Positions 11,326-21,345 of a stretch of 64,000 nt of DNA are shown piece by piece. Both the position numbers and the translations under genes were made by a program. Under the pieces are notes generated by a model. That model was not told the origin of the DNA. It ran no database searches and saw only the letters and a list, made by a program, of their open reading frames with translations. Numbering within the stretch: the stretch's first letter is position 1; every line of letters starts with the position of its first letter. The stretch comes from Lithobates sylvaticus (taxonomy: Eukaryota; Chordata; Amphibia; Anura; Ranidae), in contig CM053026.1 in assembly GCA_028564925.1 (NCBI GenBank), positions 127,931,150 to 127,995,149 of the forward strand. The letters run 5' to 3'.

Positions 11326-12030
11326 ACTATTAGTTCCCCAGCACAGTCCTCTCTTTTGTTTTCCATGTCTTCTGTAGTAGCTGCTACAAGCACTCCTCAG
11401 TTTGTTTCCGGGTTTTCTCTTTCACCCCAGCAGAGTGCATTCTGGGGACTGTAGTCTGCTCCTTGCTGAGAACAAGTGGGCCAGCTGTCTCTGGGACTAC
11501 ATTTCCCATGATGCCCCTCTAGTTGCATCTGATTGGCCCTCCACTGTGGCCAATGGGGAGGGAAGAGGAACAGGCAGCACAGGAAAGCCTTCTCTTCCCC
11601 TGCTGCCGACATGAGAAGGGTAGAAGGGGCGGGGAAAACATTCTGTCAGCAGCAGTAGCAGCCTGCAGCTCTCCCCACTGTGTGGACCCCACGGCTGGAG
11701 GAGGAGAGCGGAACTTTCAGTGCAGTTCTGAGGCTGAGCTGTGTGTGAGAGAGACACACAGCTCAGCCATGCAGCTGCCAGAGATGACACGGGCATGGTC
11801 ACTTGGCGGTAGGCAAGCGGCGGACGCGGCCTGTGTCACCCATGTTCAGGCCGCGGTCGCCACTTACCTCCCGCTGTGCGGCCTGATGAACATGTGGTCT
11901 GGACCTCGCAGAGCCGATCTGCCCTTGGGGGGCCCCCCACAGAGGCGGGGCCCTACGCAGCTTGCGTAGTCAGCGTATAGGGCGGATCGGCTCTGCTCTC
12001 CCCAGAACTAAGCCTTGCTTCAGTGGTCAA
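11326..12030. other. Gene-free GC-rich interval with a hairpin
   Basis: No coding region is supported; a 148-codon ORF at 11523 has no recognisable domain. Near the right end AGAGCCGATCTGCCC (about 11909) and GGGCGGATCGGCTCT (about 11980) form a 15 bp inverted pair around a GGGGGGCCCCCC core. It is probably the end of an unclassified repeat. Confidence 0.35.
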
Positions 12031-12118
12031 TAATGCCGCGTACACACGGTCGGGCTTTCTGGCACAAAAAGTCAGACGGAATCTTTTCATCGGATATTCC
12101 GTGTGTGGGCCTCATCTT

Positions 12119-12634
12119 TTTTTTTTTTTTCTTTTTTTATATTTCTTTCTTTTTTTTTTTTCCACTTCAGAAAGAATATTCTTTGGGTGAGTGTCAGCTA
12201 TGCCCGCATCTCCGTCCCTCTAATTGTCTTAACATCATTAGTGGATTGTTTCATTCGCACTCCTTTTTTTTTTTTTTCCCCCCCTGGAGTTGGGGGGAAT
12301 AGGGGTCCTGAGTTGGGCTTCCAAGAAATTTGTAAAGCTCAAAAAAATACATATGTACATCCGAAATCCCACCCAGCCTCCATTCCCCCTCCGTTTCCTT
12401 TGTCCTAGATCCCGTTCCCTCGCTCTTCCAATTAGCCCCCCTGGGGGTTTTTATTTTTATTTCCCCCCCCCCTCCCCCCTGTCCCCCCCCATGCCCCCAC
12501 CCTCCCCATCCCCGTCTGCTGTTTTGTCGTTGTAAAGTGGTCCTATCTCCCCAGTACCTTCTCCTGCCCTTAGGGTCTTCCTTTCCATGGCTAGATCTCT
12601 TTTCGGCTTCCCCCCCCCCAGGGATCATCAGTTG
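12119..12634 (-). other. LINE 3' UTR and A-rich tail
   Basis: After the ORF2 stop the sense (minus) strand holds a G-rich tract about 100-190 nt downstream (12440-12515, runs of 5-10 G). A second A-rich run at 12262-12280 and the terminal tail (12119-12163) follow. A G-rich tract just after ORF2 is a known feature of mammalian L1 3' UTRs. Confidence 0.7.
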
Positions 12635-15600
12635 TCACGGCTGTGCTCGCAAAGCCTCCCTATAGCTCCAAGACCTCTTGAATTTTCTCCAACTCTCCCA
12701 TCTGGCCCTCGTGGCCTCTCTATCCTCCTCCCCGGTGTACAGCACACATTCCATCATGTAAGTGGACTCCACTGCGTCAACCCATTCCCATAAGGGTGGG
12801 CTTTCCTTGTCTTTCCACCTCCTTGGAATTACCCTTTTAGCCGCGTTGAGCAGATGGGGAATCAATGAGCCTTTATATTGTTTAGTTTCCTTGGATGTGG
12901 CATGCATAAGTGCCACCCAAGGATCATGTTTTACCTCGATCGTTGTTATTTCTTTTATGTATTTTAGGATAGTCTCCCAAAATTTTTGGATTTTAGGACA
13001 CCCCCACCATAGATGACCCATTGTGCCCCTTTGATCACACCCCCTCCAACAGTTCGCGGATGTATCCGCCTGGAAATTGCTGACCCTATCTGGGGTTCTA
13101 TACCACCTAGCCATGCACTTAAAGTTTGTTTCTGCAGTTCTCGCATCTACCGCTGACCCATGTGCTAATTTTAAGATTTTCTTACTTGTGCCTATTTCTA
13201 ATTGTGTTCCTAGTTCGCTTTCCCATTTGGTAAGGTATGGCGGCATCTCCGGTCTATCTCTTTCTAATAACAGTTTATATATTCTGGATATTCTTTTTTT
13301 TGAACATTCTGCCGTAAAGATTTTCTCTAATTTTGTTAAATCCTTAGCCTCCCTTAATGGGCTAGGAAGAGAGCCCACAAAGTGGGCCAGCTGGCGATGC
13401 CGCCATCCATCCATGGAAAAAGCCTCACTATTCTGTAACTCGTGCAATGTCATAACCTTCCCCTTGCTAATAACTTCCCCTAGTCTTGTGCAGTCCTTTC
13501 TAATCCAATCACCTCCTATTTCCTTTAACCCTGGCGGGAAAAAAGGATTTTCTTTCAGTGCTATAAGTGGCGAATTATAATTTTTGTTGAATATTTTATA
13601 TATTTTGTCCCAAATTTTCAAAGTCGTGATGGTGATTATATGTGTTTTTTCTCCCAGTGTCCGGCTTTTCGGAGGATTCCACACAATCTTCCCCAGCCTA
13701 GCTTCACTCAGTGCTTCCTCCAAACCGACCCATCTTTTAGTGTTACCTATTTTACCCCATTCTGCGATTCTTAATAGTGCTATAGCTTGGTAGTAACTTT
13801 CTATGTCTGGGACCGCCAGACCGCCCTGACTTTTGTCTTGTTTTAGAACTTGGAGGGAGATTCTATGTTTTTTGTAATTCCATATGAAATTCATTATAAT
13901 AGCTCTTAGTTTACCGAGGTACTGTTTTGGGAGAGGGAGGGGGAGCATCTGGAATTTATATGTGATGACTGGTAGGATCATCATTTTTACCGAATTGATC
14001 CTGCCTATCCAGGATAGAATTTTTCCCTTCAGCTCTTGACATTTTTTTTTTATGTCTTCTAGGAGTGGGATATAATTTATTTTGTATAGTTTCCTCGGGT
14101 TGTTGGCCAGTTCTATTCCTAGGTATTTTATCCTTTTTTTCCAGACGAAACTAACTGTTTTCTGTAGGTTCTGTTTCTCTATTTTATTGAGGTTAATATT
14201 AAGGATAAATGTTTTTGAGGCATTAATTCTAAAGTTTGTTAGTTCCCCATATTCCTTTAAGATTTCAAGCAACATGGGGACTGACTTCTGGGGTGAGCTT
14301 ATATAAAAGAGGACGTCGTCCGCGAAGGCCGCGAGTTTGTGCTCTTCGCTGCCGACTTTACATCCTTCCACCTCTGGGTTTCCGCGAATTATGGCTAACA
14401 TCGGTTCCAGGGATAGAATAAAAAGGAGAGGGGAGAGTGGACAGCCCTGCCTAGTACCATTAAACAGTTCGAACTCCGCGGAGGTCGTTCCATTGACCTT
14501 AATGTTGGTTTTCGGATGATTATATAGGGTTTTAATTTTTTGAATCATTCTGGGTCCGAAACCCATCCTCTGTAGAGTGTTGAACATGAACCCCCAGTCT
14601 ACTCTGTCGAACGCTTTTTCAGCGTCTATCGAGAGGAGTAGACTGGGGGTTCTCAAATCTCCCATCCTCTGTATGGCTAGCAATGTCCGAATCCCATTGT
14701 CCCTCCCCTCTCTACCCGGGACAAACCCGACCTGGTCCGGATGGATCAGTGTGCCCAAGTGCCCCTTTATTCGATCCGCCAGTATCTTAGCGTATAATTT
14801 TGTGTCGAAATTTAATAAGGAGATGGGTCTGTAGTTCGAGCACACCGATCCATCCTTCCCGTCCTTCCTCAGAAGAGTGATTGTGGCTTTTAGGGCCTCT
14901 TCGCTCATATCATAGTCTATCCCAAGTCCATTCATATATCGCAGCAATCTCGGTATAAGGATCTCTTTGTACGTTTTATAATATGAGGCCGTGAAACCGT
15001 CCGGGCCCGGGCTCTTCCCTGTTGGAGCGTTGTTGATGGCTGCTAAGATCTCTTCCTCGGTTATTGGCCTCTCCAACTCATCTCTCTCCTCCCCCCCTAG
15101 GGCCATTAGCCCTGCCCTCTCTAGGAACTCTGATGTTTTCTGTTTATGTCCTATGCTATCGTTGTTTCCCTTAGTTTTCACCTTGTAGAGTTCTTTGTAG
15201 TAGTCTCTAAATGTAGAGGCTATTTCGCTAGAGGAGAACTTCATCTCCCCATTTTTTGTTTGAATTTTTTCAATGAAATTTCTGGTTTTCTTTTTTTGTA
15301 ATTTCCTTGCTAGAAATTTCCCTGGCTTGTTGCCCCATATATATTGTTCCCTGGTCAATTTATTGAACTTCTGTCTGACTTCCTGTTCAGCTAGATCTTT
15401 TAATTCCTCTCTCTTATCTATAAGTTCTATGTATATGCTCTGGCTAGGTGCCCCCCCAGCTTTGTGCTTTTGCTCCAGAGTTTTAATCTCGGCCATCAGC
15501 GCCTGCGTCTTTCTCACCCTCTCCTTTTTCTTCCATGAAGCTTTGGCAATCAGGAGCCCCCTGATGAACGCTTTATGCGCGTCCCACAGTTGTGCCTCTG

Positions 15601-16450
15601 AGACCTCTCCGTTGTCGTTGACTTGAAAGAACCATTCTAGTTCCTTTTTGATATACTCCCTAATTTCTTTGTCATGTAGCAATTCAGGATTGAGTTTCCA
15701 TCCGCTAGAGGGTTGTTTGTGTTCGGGGAACCTTAGCCTCATGGATACCGGCGCGTGGTCCGAGAAGGAAGTTATTCCAATTTCGGTTTCTTTAACCCTT
15801 TCCAATATGCCATGGTCTATTAAAATATAGTCCAGGCGAGAATACATCTGGTGGACTGGGGAGAAGAACGAGTAATCCCTCAACTGCGGGTGCTGTATCC
15901 TCCATACGTCCAGCAGTTGGTGCTCCGATAGTTTTTTCTTAATAAGCTTCAGTTGTATGTTACCCCTCCCCGTGCCACCGGACGTACTGTCCTTCGCGGG
16001 GTCCATCACAAAATTAAGGTCCCCCATCAAGATCAAATCTCCTTTCCTGAAGGCCCTTAGCTTACGCAGAGTTGCTTCAAGAAATAAAATAGGTTTGGTG
16101 TTGGGGGCATAAACATTGGCCAATGTAAGTTCTACCCCTAGGAGAGAGCCTCTAAGAAACAGGTATCTCCCCTCGGGGTCCGTCATTCTCTCCTCCAACG
16201 TGAAGTCGATGTCCCTCGCAATCCCAATTGCCACTCCTCTTGCCCTGCTCGAGATAGTGTCTCCGTAGAACCATTTTGGGAGAGCTGGAGAAAAAAGTCT
16301 AGTATTTGAGGAATGTGCCAGATGAGTCTCTTGCAGGAACACTATGCCTGCGCCATATCTCTCAGCTTCCTCCAAAATTTTAGATCGCTTGCCGGGGGAG
16401 TTTAAGCCTTTCACATTATATGATAAAAATTTGATTTCTATGTCCTTCAT
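12635..16450 (-). CDS. L1-type LINE ORF2: endonuclease-reverse transcriptase, 1271 aa
   Basis: ORF2 nicks target DNA and reverse transcribes the element RNA from the nick. Residues 1-240 are an APE-like endonuclease: YNVKGLN (11-17), QETH with E41, GDLN (143-146), SRLDYIL (204-210) and SDH (230-232). Reverse transcriptase blocks follow: SNYRPISLLN (538-547), DQVGFVPGR (572-580), SIDAEKAFD (607-615), NGTRQGCPLSPLLF (664-677) and the catalytic FADD (709-712). The C-terminal knuckle CX3CX7HX4C uses C1134, C1138, H1146 and C1151. The ATG at 16450 directly follows an in-frame TAA, so the start is firm. Length matches L1 ORF2 proteins (about 1250-1280 aa) and every key residue I looked for is present. 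Confidence 0.95.
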   Translation of the reverse strand: MKDIEIKFLSYNVKGLNSPGKRSKILEEAERYGAGIVFLQETHLAHSSNTRLFSPALPKWFYGDTISSRARGVAIGIARDIDFTLEERMTDPEGRYLFLRGSLLGVELTLANVYAPNTKPILFLEATLRKLRAFRKGDLILMGDLNFVMDPAKDSTSGGTGRGNIQLKLIKKKLSEHQLLDVWRIQHPQLRDYSFFSPVHQMYSRLDYILIDHGILERVKETEIGITSFSDHAPVSMRLRFPEHKQPSSGWKLNPELLHDKEIREYIKKELEWFFQVNDNGEVSEAQLWDAHKAFIRGLLIAKASWKKKERVRKTQALMAEIKTLEQKHKAGGAPSQSIYIELIDKREELKDLAEQEVRQKFNKLTREQYIWGNKPGKFLARKLQKKKTRNFIEKIQTKNGEMKFSSSEIASTFRDYYKELYKVKTKGNNDSIGHKQKTSEFLERAGLMALGGEERDELERPITEEEILAAINNAPTGKSPGPDGFTASYYKTYKEILIPRLLRYMNGLGIDYDMSEEALKATITLLRKDGKDGSVCSNYRPISLLNFDTKLYAKILADRIKGHLGTLIHPDQVGFVPGREGRDNGIRTLLAIQRMGDLRTPSLLLSIDAEKAFDRVDWGFMFNTLQRMGFGPRMIQKIKTLYNHPKTNIKVNGTTSAEFELFNGTRQGCPLSPLLFILSLEPMLAIIRGNPEVEGCKVGSEEHKLAAFADDVLFYISSPQKSVPMLLEILKEYGELTNFRINASKTFILNINLNKIEKQNLQKTVSFVWKKRIKYLGIELANNPRKLYKINYIPLLEDIKKKCQELKGKILSWIGRINSVKMMILPVITYKFQMLPLPLPKQYLGKLRAIIMNFIWNYKKHRISLQVLKQDKSQGGLAVPDIESYYQAIALLRIAEWGKIGNTKRWVGLEEALSEARLGKIVWNPPKSRTLGEKTHIITITTLKIWDKIYKIFNKNYNSPLIALKENPFFPPGLKEIGGDWIRKDCTRLGEVISKGKVMTLHELQNSEAFSMDGWRHRQLAHFVGSLPSPLREAKDLTKLEKIFTAECSKKRISRIYKLLLERDRPEMPPYLTKWESELGTQLEIGTSKKILKLAHGSAVDARTAETNFKCMARWYRTPDRVSNFQADTSANCWRGCDQRGTMGHLWWGCPKIQKFWETILKYIKEITTIEVKHDPWVALMHATSKETKQYKGSLIPHLLNAAKRVIPRRWKDKESPPLWEWVDAVESTYMMECVLYTGEEDREATRARWESWRKFKRSWSYREALRAQP

Positions 16451-16874
16451 TTATCTTTTGGAAGATTTTTTTTTTCTTTTTTTTTTTTTTTTTTTTCTTT
16501 TCCTCTGAAATATTGATGGTGACAACAGCCCCACAGCGGACGTGGTTTCCCTCCCTCTTCCCCCATCCCCCTCCCCTCCCTTCCCTCCCCCCCCCCCCCC
16601 CTCCCCCCCCCTCCCTGCCCTGCCCCTTCCCCCCATCCCCCCTCCCCCCCCCCTCCCCTCTCTTCCCCACCTCCCCCTCCCCCCCTCTCTTACCCCAACT
16701 AGGGTCCCCGGGTCCTTGGGGGCCATCCTTTGTGGCTTCCCTTAGACTCCGGATTCCTGGTGAGGTGGAGCTTGTATAGCCCTCCCCTCTCCCTCCGCAG
16801 CCCTGCTCAGGGCGCAGAGGGGGAGGGGGCAGGGCCGATTTGAGCTGGGTTCTTTTGTAGCTATGTGTGATCAT
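16451..16874 (-). other. Inter-ORF spacer of the LINE
   Basis: The 424 bp spacer carries, on the sense strand, a purine tract of G runs (16555-16690) followed by an A run (16460-16500) shortly before the ORF2 start. ORFs crossing it are composed of repeated Gly/Arg or Pro and are not credible. How ORF2 is translated (reinitiation or internal entry) cannot be read from the sequence. Confidence 0.6.
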
Positions 16875-17924
16875 TCACCCCTCCCCCCCCCCCCCCCCCC
16901 CCCCCCCCCCCGCCCCCCCCCCCCCCGGGTCCCCCAGGCCCTCCATTTCAGTCCAACCCTGCAGATTCGGGACTGGAATCCCGAGTTTTGTACAGAATCC
17001 CTGCACTTCTTCCGGAAACCTCAACCTGGCCGAACACCCTTCCTTTGACCCTATTAAGCATGAGGGGAAGCCCCAGTTGTATCTTATATTTTCCCTTTTC
17101 AATATTTCCAATAGGGGTTTCTGGTGTCTCCGTCTTTCGAGGGTTCGGGCCGATAGGTCTGCGTATACTTGAATTTCAGCTTCTTTATACAGTATAGGGG
17201 ATTTATTTTTTATTTTAGCCCACAAATCCTCTTTTTCTTTAAAGTAGCTGAATCTGACAATTATGTCCCTGGGCCGCTCTGCGCCCCCCCTTTCGGGTCT
17301 TCCTACTCGGTGTATCCTTTCTGTGTGGGGAAAATGATCAAAGTCCTTGCCGCTTATGGGGCCCAAAATTTCCCATAGTTTTCTTTCTAGGTCTTCCCCT
17401 CTTTGTTCCGGGACAGCACGCAGCCTCAGGTTTTGCCTCCTGTCCCTATTTTCTTGGTCCTCTATCTTATAGAGGGTGTCTCTCTGTGTGCGGTAGGCGC
17501 CTTTTAATTGTGTTTTAAGCTTTGCGATTTCCAAGTCTATGGAGTCCGCTCTCCCCTCCACCGCTTCTACCCTGGACAACAGGTGGCCCATGTCCTCCCG
17601 TAAGGTGTTAATTTCCAGTTTGATTACATTTTCCAGGCGTAAAAGCATCACCTCCATTTCGTGTTTGTTGGGGATGTGGGTTCCTGCTTGTTGATCCTCC
17701 CCCCTACTGGGCTCGGTCTCAGTCTCCATTGTGAGATCCGCTCTGGAGTCATTAATTTCTCCTTCCGCCCCGCCCCTGCTCTCCGGGGAGACTCCGGCCC
17801 GCGTTTCTTTTCCCGATGTTTTTGGGCTTGCACCCTGTCTTAAGTAATGTTTAATTGTGCTTGTCTCCCCTTTACTGCCTTTGGTGGTAGCTTTCTTGGG
17901 CTGTTTGGGTGGTTCTTTACTCAT
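16875..17924 (-). CDS. L1-type LINE ORF1 protein, 349 aa
   Basis: This is the RNA-binding partner of the ORF2 next to it. The ATG is at 17924. Residues 1-85 are basic then acidic and likely disordered, with STIKHYLRQ at 22-30 resembling ITHYFLRQ in the ORF1 at 28-1377. Residues about 88-156 form a coiled coil. NRDRRQNLRLRAVPE (159-173) opens the RRM-like domain, and RYNWGFPS (281-288) marks the C-terminal domain. The last 17 residues are almost all Gly, read from a run of about 45 G with single interruptions (16884-16926). The final residues and stop therefore depend on the exact length of that homopolymer. The protein core is intact. Confidence 0.9.
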   Translation of the reverse strand: MSKEPPKQPKKATTKGSKGETSTIKHYLRQGASPKTSGKETRAGVSPESRGGAEGEINDSRADLTMETETEPSRGEDQQAGTHIPNKHEMEVMLLRLENVIKLEINTLREDMGHLLSRVEAVEGRADSIDLEIAKLKTQLKGAYRTQRDTLYKIEDQENRDRRQNLRLRAVPEQRGEDLERKLWEILGPISGKDFDHFPHTERIHRVGRPERGGAERPRDIIVRFSYFKEKEDLWAKIKNKSPILYKEAEIQVYADLSARTLERRRHQKPLLEILKRENIRYNWGFPSCLIGSKEGCSARLRFPEEVQGFCTKLGIPVPNLQGWTEMEGLGDPGGGGAGGGGGGGGGEG

Positions 17925-19957
17925 GTTGATCTTTTTGATGGGCCTGATTCTCTTCCCCAGTCTTGTTATGGGCCTGGGCCTCCTGGGCCCTTTTCCGCCT
18001 CCTGCCTTTTGATGCGATCCTTGCTTTAAGGCTAACTTTTACCCCTCTGCGTGTCACTCTAGTGTATACAATCAAGTTTACAAGGGACTAGGGGGGACCT
18101 TTTCCGTCTGTAGGGTCTTTGAGTGGTGTACTAGACGCTTATGCAATGGCTGGGGCTGTTTTATTTACATGGGGAGATTTGTTCCCCCTTCCTGCTGGTT
18201 AGCTTCCACTATACGCAGTTCCCGCCTTTTCAGTGCCCTATCAAGTAGCTCTGCTGATAGAATCGGTAGATATTAACGATATTTTACAAGAGGTCACTGA
18301 TCTTGATGGCATGGGCATCATACAATATGAGAATTTATATTTTAACCATAGTTTCATGCTTACAGAAAATCTGAGGTTTATATAAGACACATAATCTAGG
18401 GTACCAGTCCTATTTCAAACATCTGTCATCAGGCTGAGCCGCGGCGGCCCGTGAGTTTAGATACCAGTTGGAGTCCAACCTTCGTTCTATAATACAGTAT
18501 TTGATATATAGCAGTATATCTCCATGAACACCAATCAGGGTTTCGCTTTCATTCCATAAAGCGGCTTTTCATATGTGGTGGTCGGTCTTCCCAGACGCCA
18601 AAAAAAAAAAATCACACTTTCATTCGGTAGTGCAACTTTTTAACATAAAGAAGAGAAAAAAAAAAAACACAAACAAAAAAAAAAAAAAGAAAAATTCATA
18701 GGAGCTAATCAGAGTCGCACATACAGTCCCAAGAGCAGTTTTAGATGCATGAAGTGTCTGTAAGGCAAATTACAAGGTTTTCATTTCCAGCAATTTTACA
18801 CCAATGGGGACCATGATAACCATAATCTTCCGATAATCTTGGGATTTAACGCCCGTCTACACCCATGTGTGTCTATGATACTTCAGGCGCTCGGTTGAGG
18901 GGGAGGGGGTCAAACTGTCTTGTTGCAAAAGTTGTCCGTTCTGGGACTCGGTGCACATCCAGGTCTGCCCGATGCGATTTGAATATGCATACGGGCAGAT
19001 TTTTGCGCTGCTGTACTTTAGTTTCCCCAGGCTTTTAAACAACTTTACATATATTGCTGGACCCACATTTTTCTTGATAGGTACAAATTTATACTCCCCC
19101 CTGGGGTGGTCCTTGTCTAGCCTTGTTAGCCGCAGACCCCGTGCTTAAAGAGGAGGATATATGGCTTTAGGGTGGGAATCCAAAAAGTGTGTCTGGGCGC
19201 CTCTGGGTTACTCCTTCATAGGGGTCAGCCCGGCGATGAGCAATTATTCAACCACACAGTGGGGTATAGCAATGGGGTATTTCCCCTTTCCACAGGTTCT
19301 CCCAGGTTAGCCCCACATTGGTCCTACTTTCTTCCTTAATATGGCCCTGTTGAGGTATCCAATAATTGGGGTATTTGCCACTGGAGCATAGTCATACGAT
19401 TAGCCAAAGCTTAGCAGTACATGATACATTTTATCTTGGTCTTAAGTATAGGGAATGTGCTTCACAGTATGCTTCCAACATATCTTATGCTGCTGTGGGC
19501 TTACCTTTTAGTAAGATGTACTTGCGAGTGCTTTAAGGGTGAGGGGAGACATGACTGAATACTCACGGCTCTTCCTCTCTACTCCGCTCGAGCTAGGCTC
19601 ACTACAGCCTCTTCCTGCTTTCCTTCTGTGGTCTGTGAGGGGCGGTGGAGGGGTGGAGGGAACAGGGGGGGGGCATGGGTCCGAAGAGGAGGACGCTATC
19701 CAGAGGAGGACGCTATCGCCTCGGGGCGCCGGGACCCGATCGTCTGCCGTCCCATACGCTGTGGCTGTCCTTCTCTTGAAGTCCGTGGCGTCCTGGCTGG
19801 CGATCCCGATGGTGGATGCAGACCTTCACGGCGTCTCTCACACACCGTGTCGGTCCGGTGCTCTCCTCCTCATCTCCCACGCTCTCGTCGGCTCTCGGGC
19901 TCAAGCCCCTCCCTCCGTGCTAGACGCTACGTCTGCACGTCCATCCCAGCAGCAGCC
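17925..19957 (-). promoter_or_regulatory. LINE 5' region, probable internal promoter
   Basis: About 2 kb precede ORF1 on the minus strand. The outermost 350 bp (19610-19957) are GC- and CpG-rich, as at the 5' end of full-length L1 elements where an internal pol II promoter sits. Further in, the region is AT-rich with A runs at 18600-18690. Promoter function is inferred from position and composition only. The 170-codon ORF on the other strand at 19539 is not supported. Confidence 0.5.
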
Positions 19958-20321
19958 GTGTGGGCCTCATCTTAATTATTTTTTTTTTAATTCTGACGGA
20001 CCTAGAAATAGAACATGTTTTAAATATTTCCGACGGAATCAATTCCTATAGGGAAAACCGATGTTCCGACGGACCAAAAACGACGCATGCTCTGAAGCAA
20101 GTATGAGACGGCAGCTATTGGCTACTAGCTATTGAACTTCCTTTTTCTAGTCCCATCTTACGTGTTGTACGTCACCGCGTTCTAGATGGTCGGACTTTGG
20201 TGTGATCGTGTGTAGGCAAGACCGGTCAAGCGGAATTCCATCGGAACTCCGTCATAACTCCGTCGGAAAAAACGTCAGAGTTATTTCCAATGGAAAAAAC
20301 TGTCGTGTGTACGCGGCATAA

Positions 20322-21345
20322 GGGTTTATTATAAATGTCAGTAATTGCAATAGTGTTAAAGATGTCATCCATGTGGCAACGCTCTAGCCTAATGACTAGT
20401 TGCTCAGGCACTGCACTCTGAATTTTTCAGGGCATGTGAAAATGTCATGTGCACTCTATAGTCAGCTCTGCGCTCCTGTGAGTAGTGCAGAAGCAGCCCT
20501 GGACCTGTCCTTTTTGGTCCGCATATAGCCTAGTGGGTAGCCCAGACCAGACAGGCAGAGGAAGAAGCAGAATCGCTTTGAAATGCATCCCTGTCAGATA
20601 TCCTGTGCATGCCAGTGATGTCAGGCGGTTTCCTGTTCTGGATTCTGATCTCTGTTGGTGGCATTACATCCACAGCCGTGTAGCCTTCTCCCTTGCTGGT
20701 GGCCAAAGCAGGGATTGTCAGTCTTGCTCATGCATATATCCGGTCCAGGCACCTGGGAGCCTGCCTCAGTCTAGCAGATGCTTACTAATCTTGTAAATGT
20801 GTTATTTACTTTTTTTAAATAAACTCTTCTAACATCTACACTATGGAGTGTACGCTTTTCTCCCTCCCTTTTTGTATCTCTACAGATTTGCAGTGCTCAT
20901 CTATGCAGTCTTAAAGCAGCACCTCCTCAGCTATAGTAGTTTATTAGTGTTAGAACCCTGGTCTACCCGCTCTACTACTTAGTATTCAACGTTATGCTAT
21001 TTCAATTCTTAGTGCCATCTTGGTTTTTATCACATTGTTTGTTGCCACTGCTCTCACCTGTACACCCCTGGCCACTGCAGCTAAAGGGGGTGCATTGGTA
21101 AAACATCTCTTAACGAAGGGGTTTTGCCACCCCCCAAACTGCAAATGTAAATCAACCCTTACTGGTCTGAGCCCCCTAGGCTGCTTTCTCACTGATGTGC
21201 TGCGGTTTACCTGCATCGGGGGTGCAGAGCAGTGTATTTCCAACGCAGTGGCTCTTGCTCCCTACTACAGCTCCAACTTTACATGTAGAGCCCTCTGCAT
21301 TGCACTGTTTGGCCAAGAGGCTGTATCCAACGCTCTTCTTATGTC
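20322..21345. other. Unassigned repeat-like interval
   Basis: AATAAA near 20817 ends a 330 bp stretch of unknown type. From 21176, GGCTGCTTTCTCACTGATG resembles one end of the TTAA MITE families in this window, without a matching second end. The ORFs at 20485 (103 codons) and 21020 (118 codons) have no recognisable domain. Confidence 0.3.

Larger units (their letters stand above)
12119..19957 (-). mobile_element. Full-length L1-clade LINE, apparently intact
   Basis: The element reads on the minus strand: 5' region 19957-17925, ORF1 17924-16875, a 424 bp inter-ORF spacer, ORF2 16450-12635, a 515 bp 3' UTR and an A-rich tail seen here as a T run from 12119. A 16 bp target duplication GTGTGGGCCTCATCTT flanks it at 12103-12118 and 19958-19973, and the two copies are identical. 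Both ORFs are open over their expected lengths. The exact duplication, long 5' region and open frames point to a recent, full-length insertion that may be competent. The family is L1 by domain order; Tx1 versus L1 proper would need a tree. Confidence 0.88.
12034..20318. mobile_element. PIF/Harbinger-type MITE split by a LINE
   Basis: The ends TGCCGCGTACACACGG and CGTGTGTACGCGGCA are inverted and flanked by TAA on both sides (12031-12033 and 20319-20321), the 3 bp duplication typical of PIF/Harbinger. The MITE proper is about 430 bp (12034-12118 plus 19974-20318). A second copy lies at 29095-29518 (424 bp). The interior is non-coding. The L1-like LINE at 12119-19957 lies inside it. Confidence 0.75.

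Noticed and set aside
16416-16874. A 152-codon Gly/Arg-rich ORF upstream of ORF2 as a possible third LINE protein
   Set aside because: It reads a G-rich purine tract, overlaps the ORF2 start and has no conserved motif.
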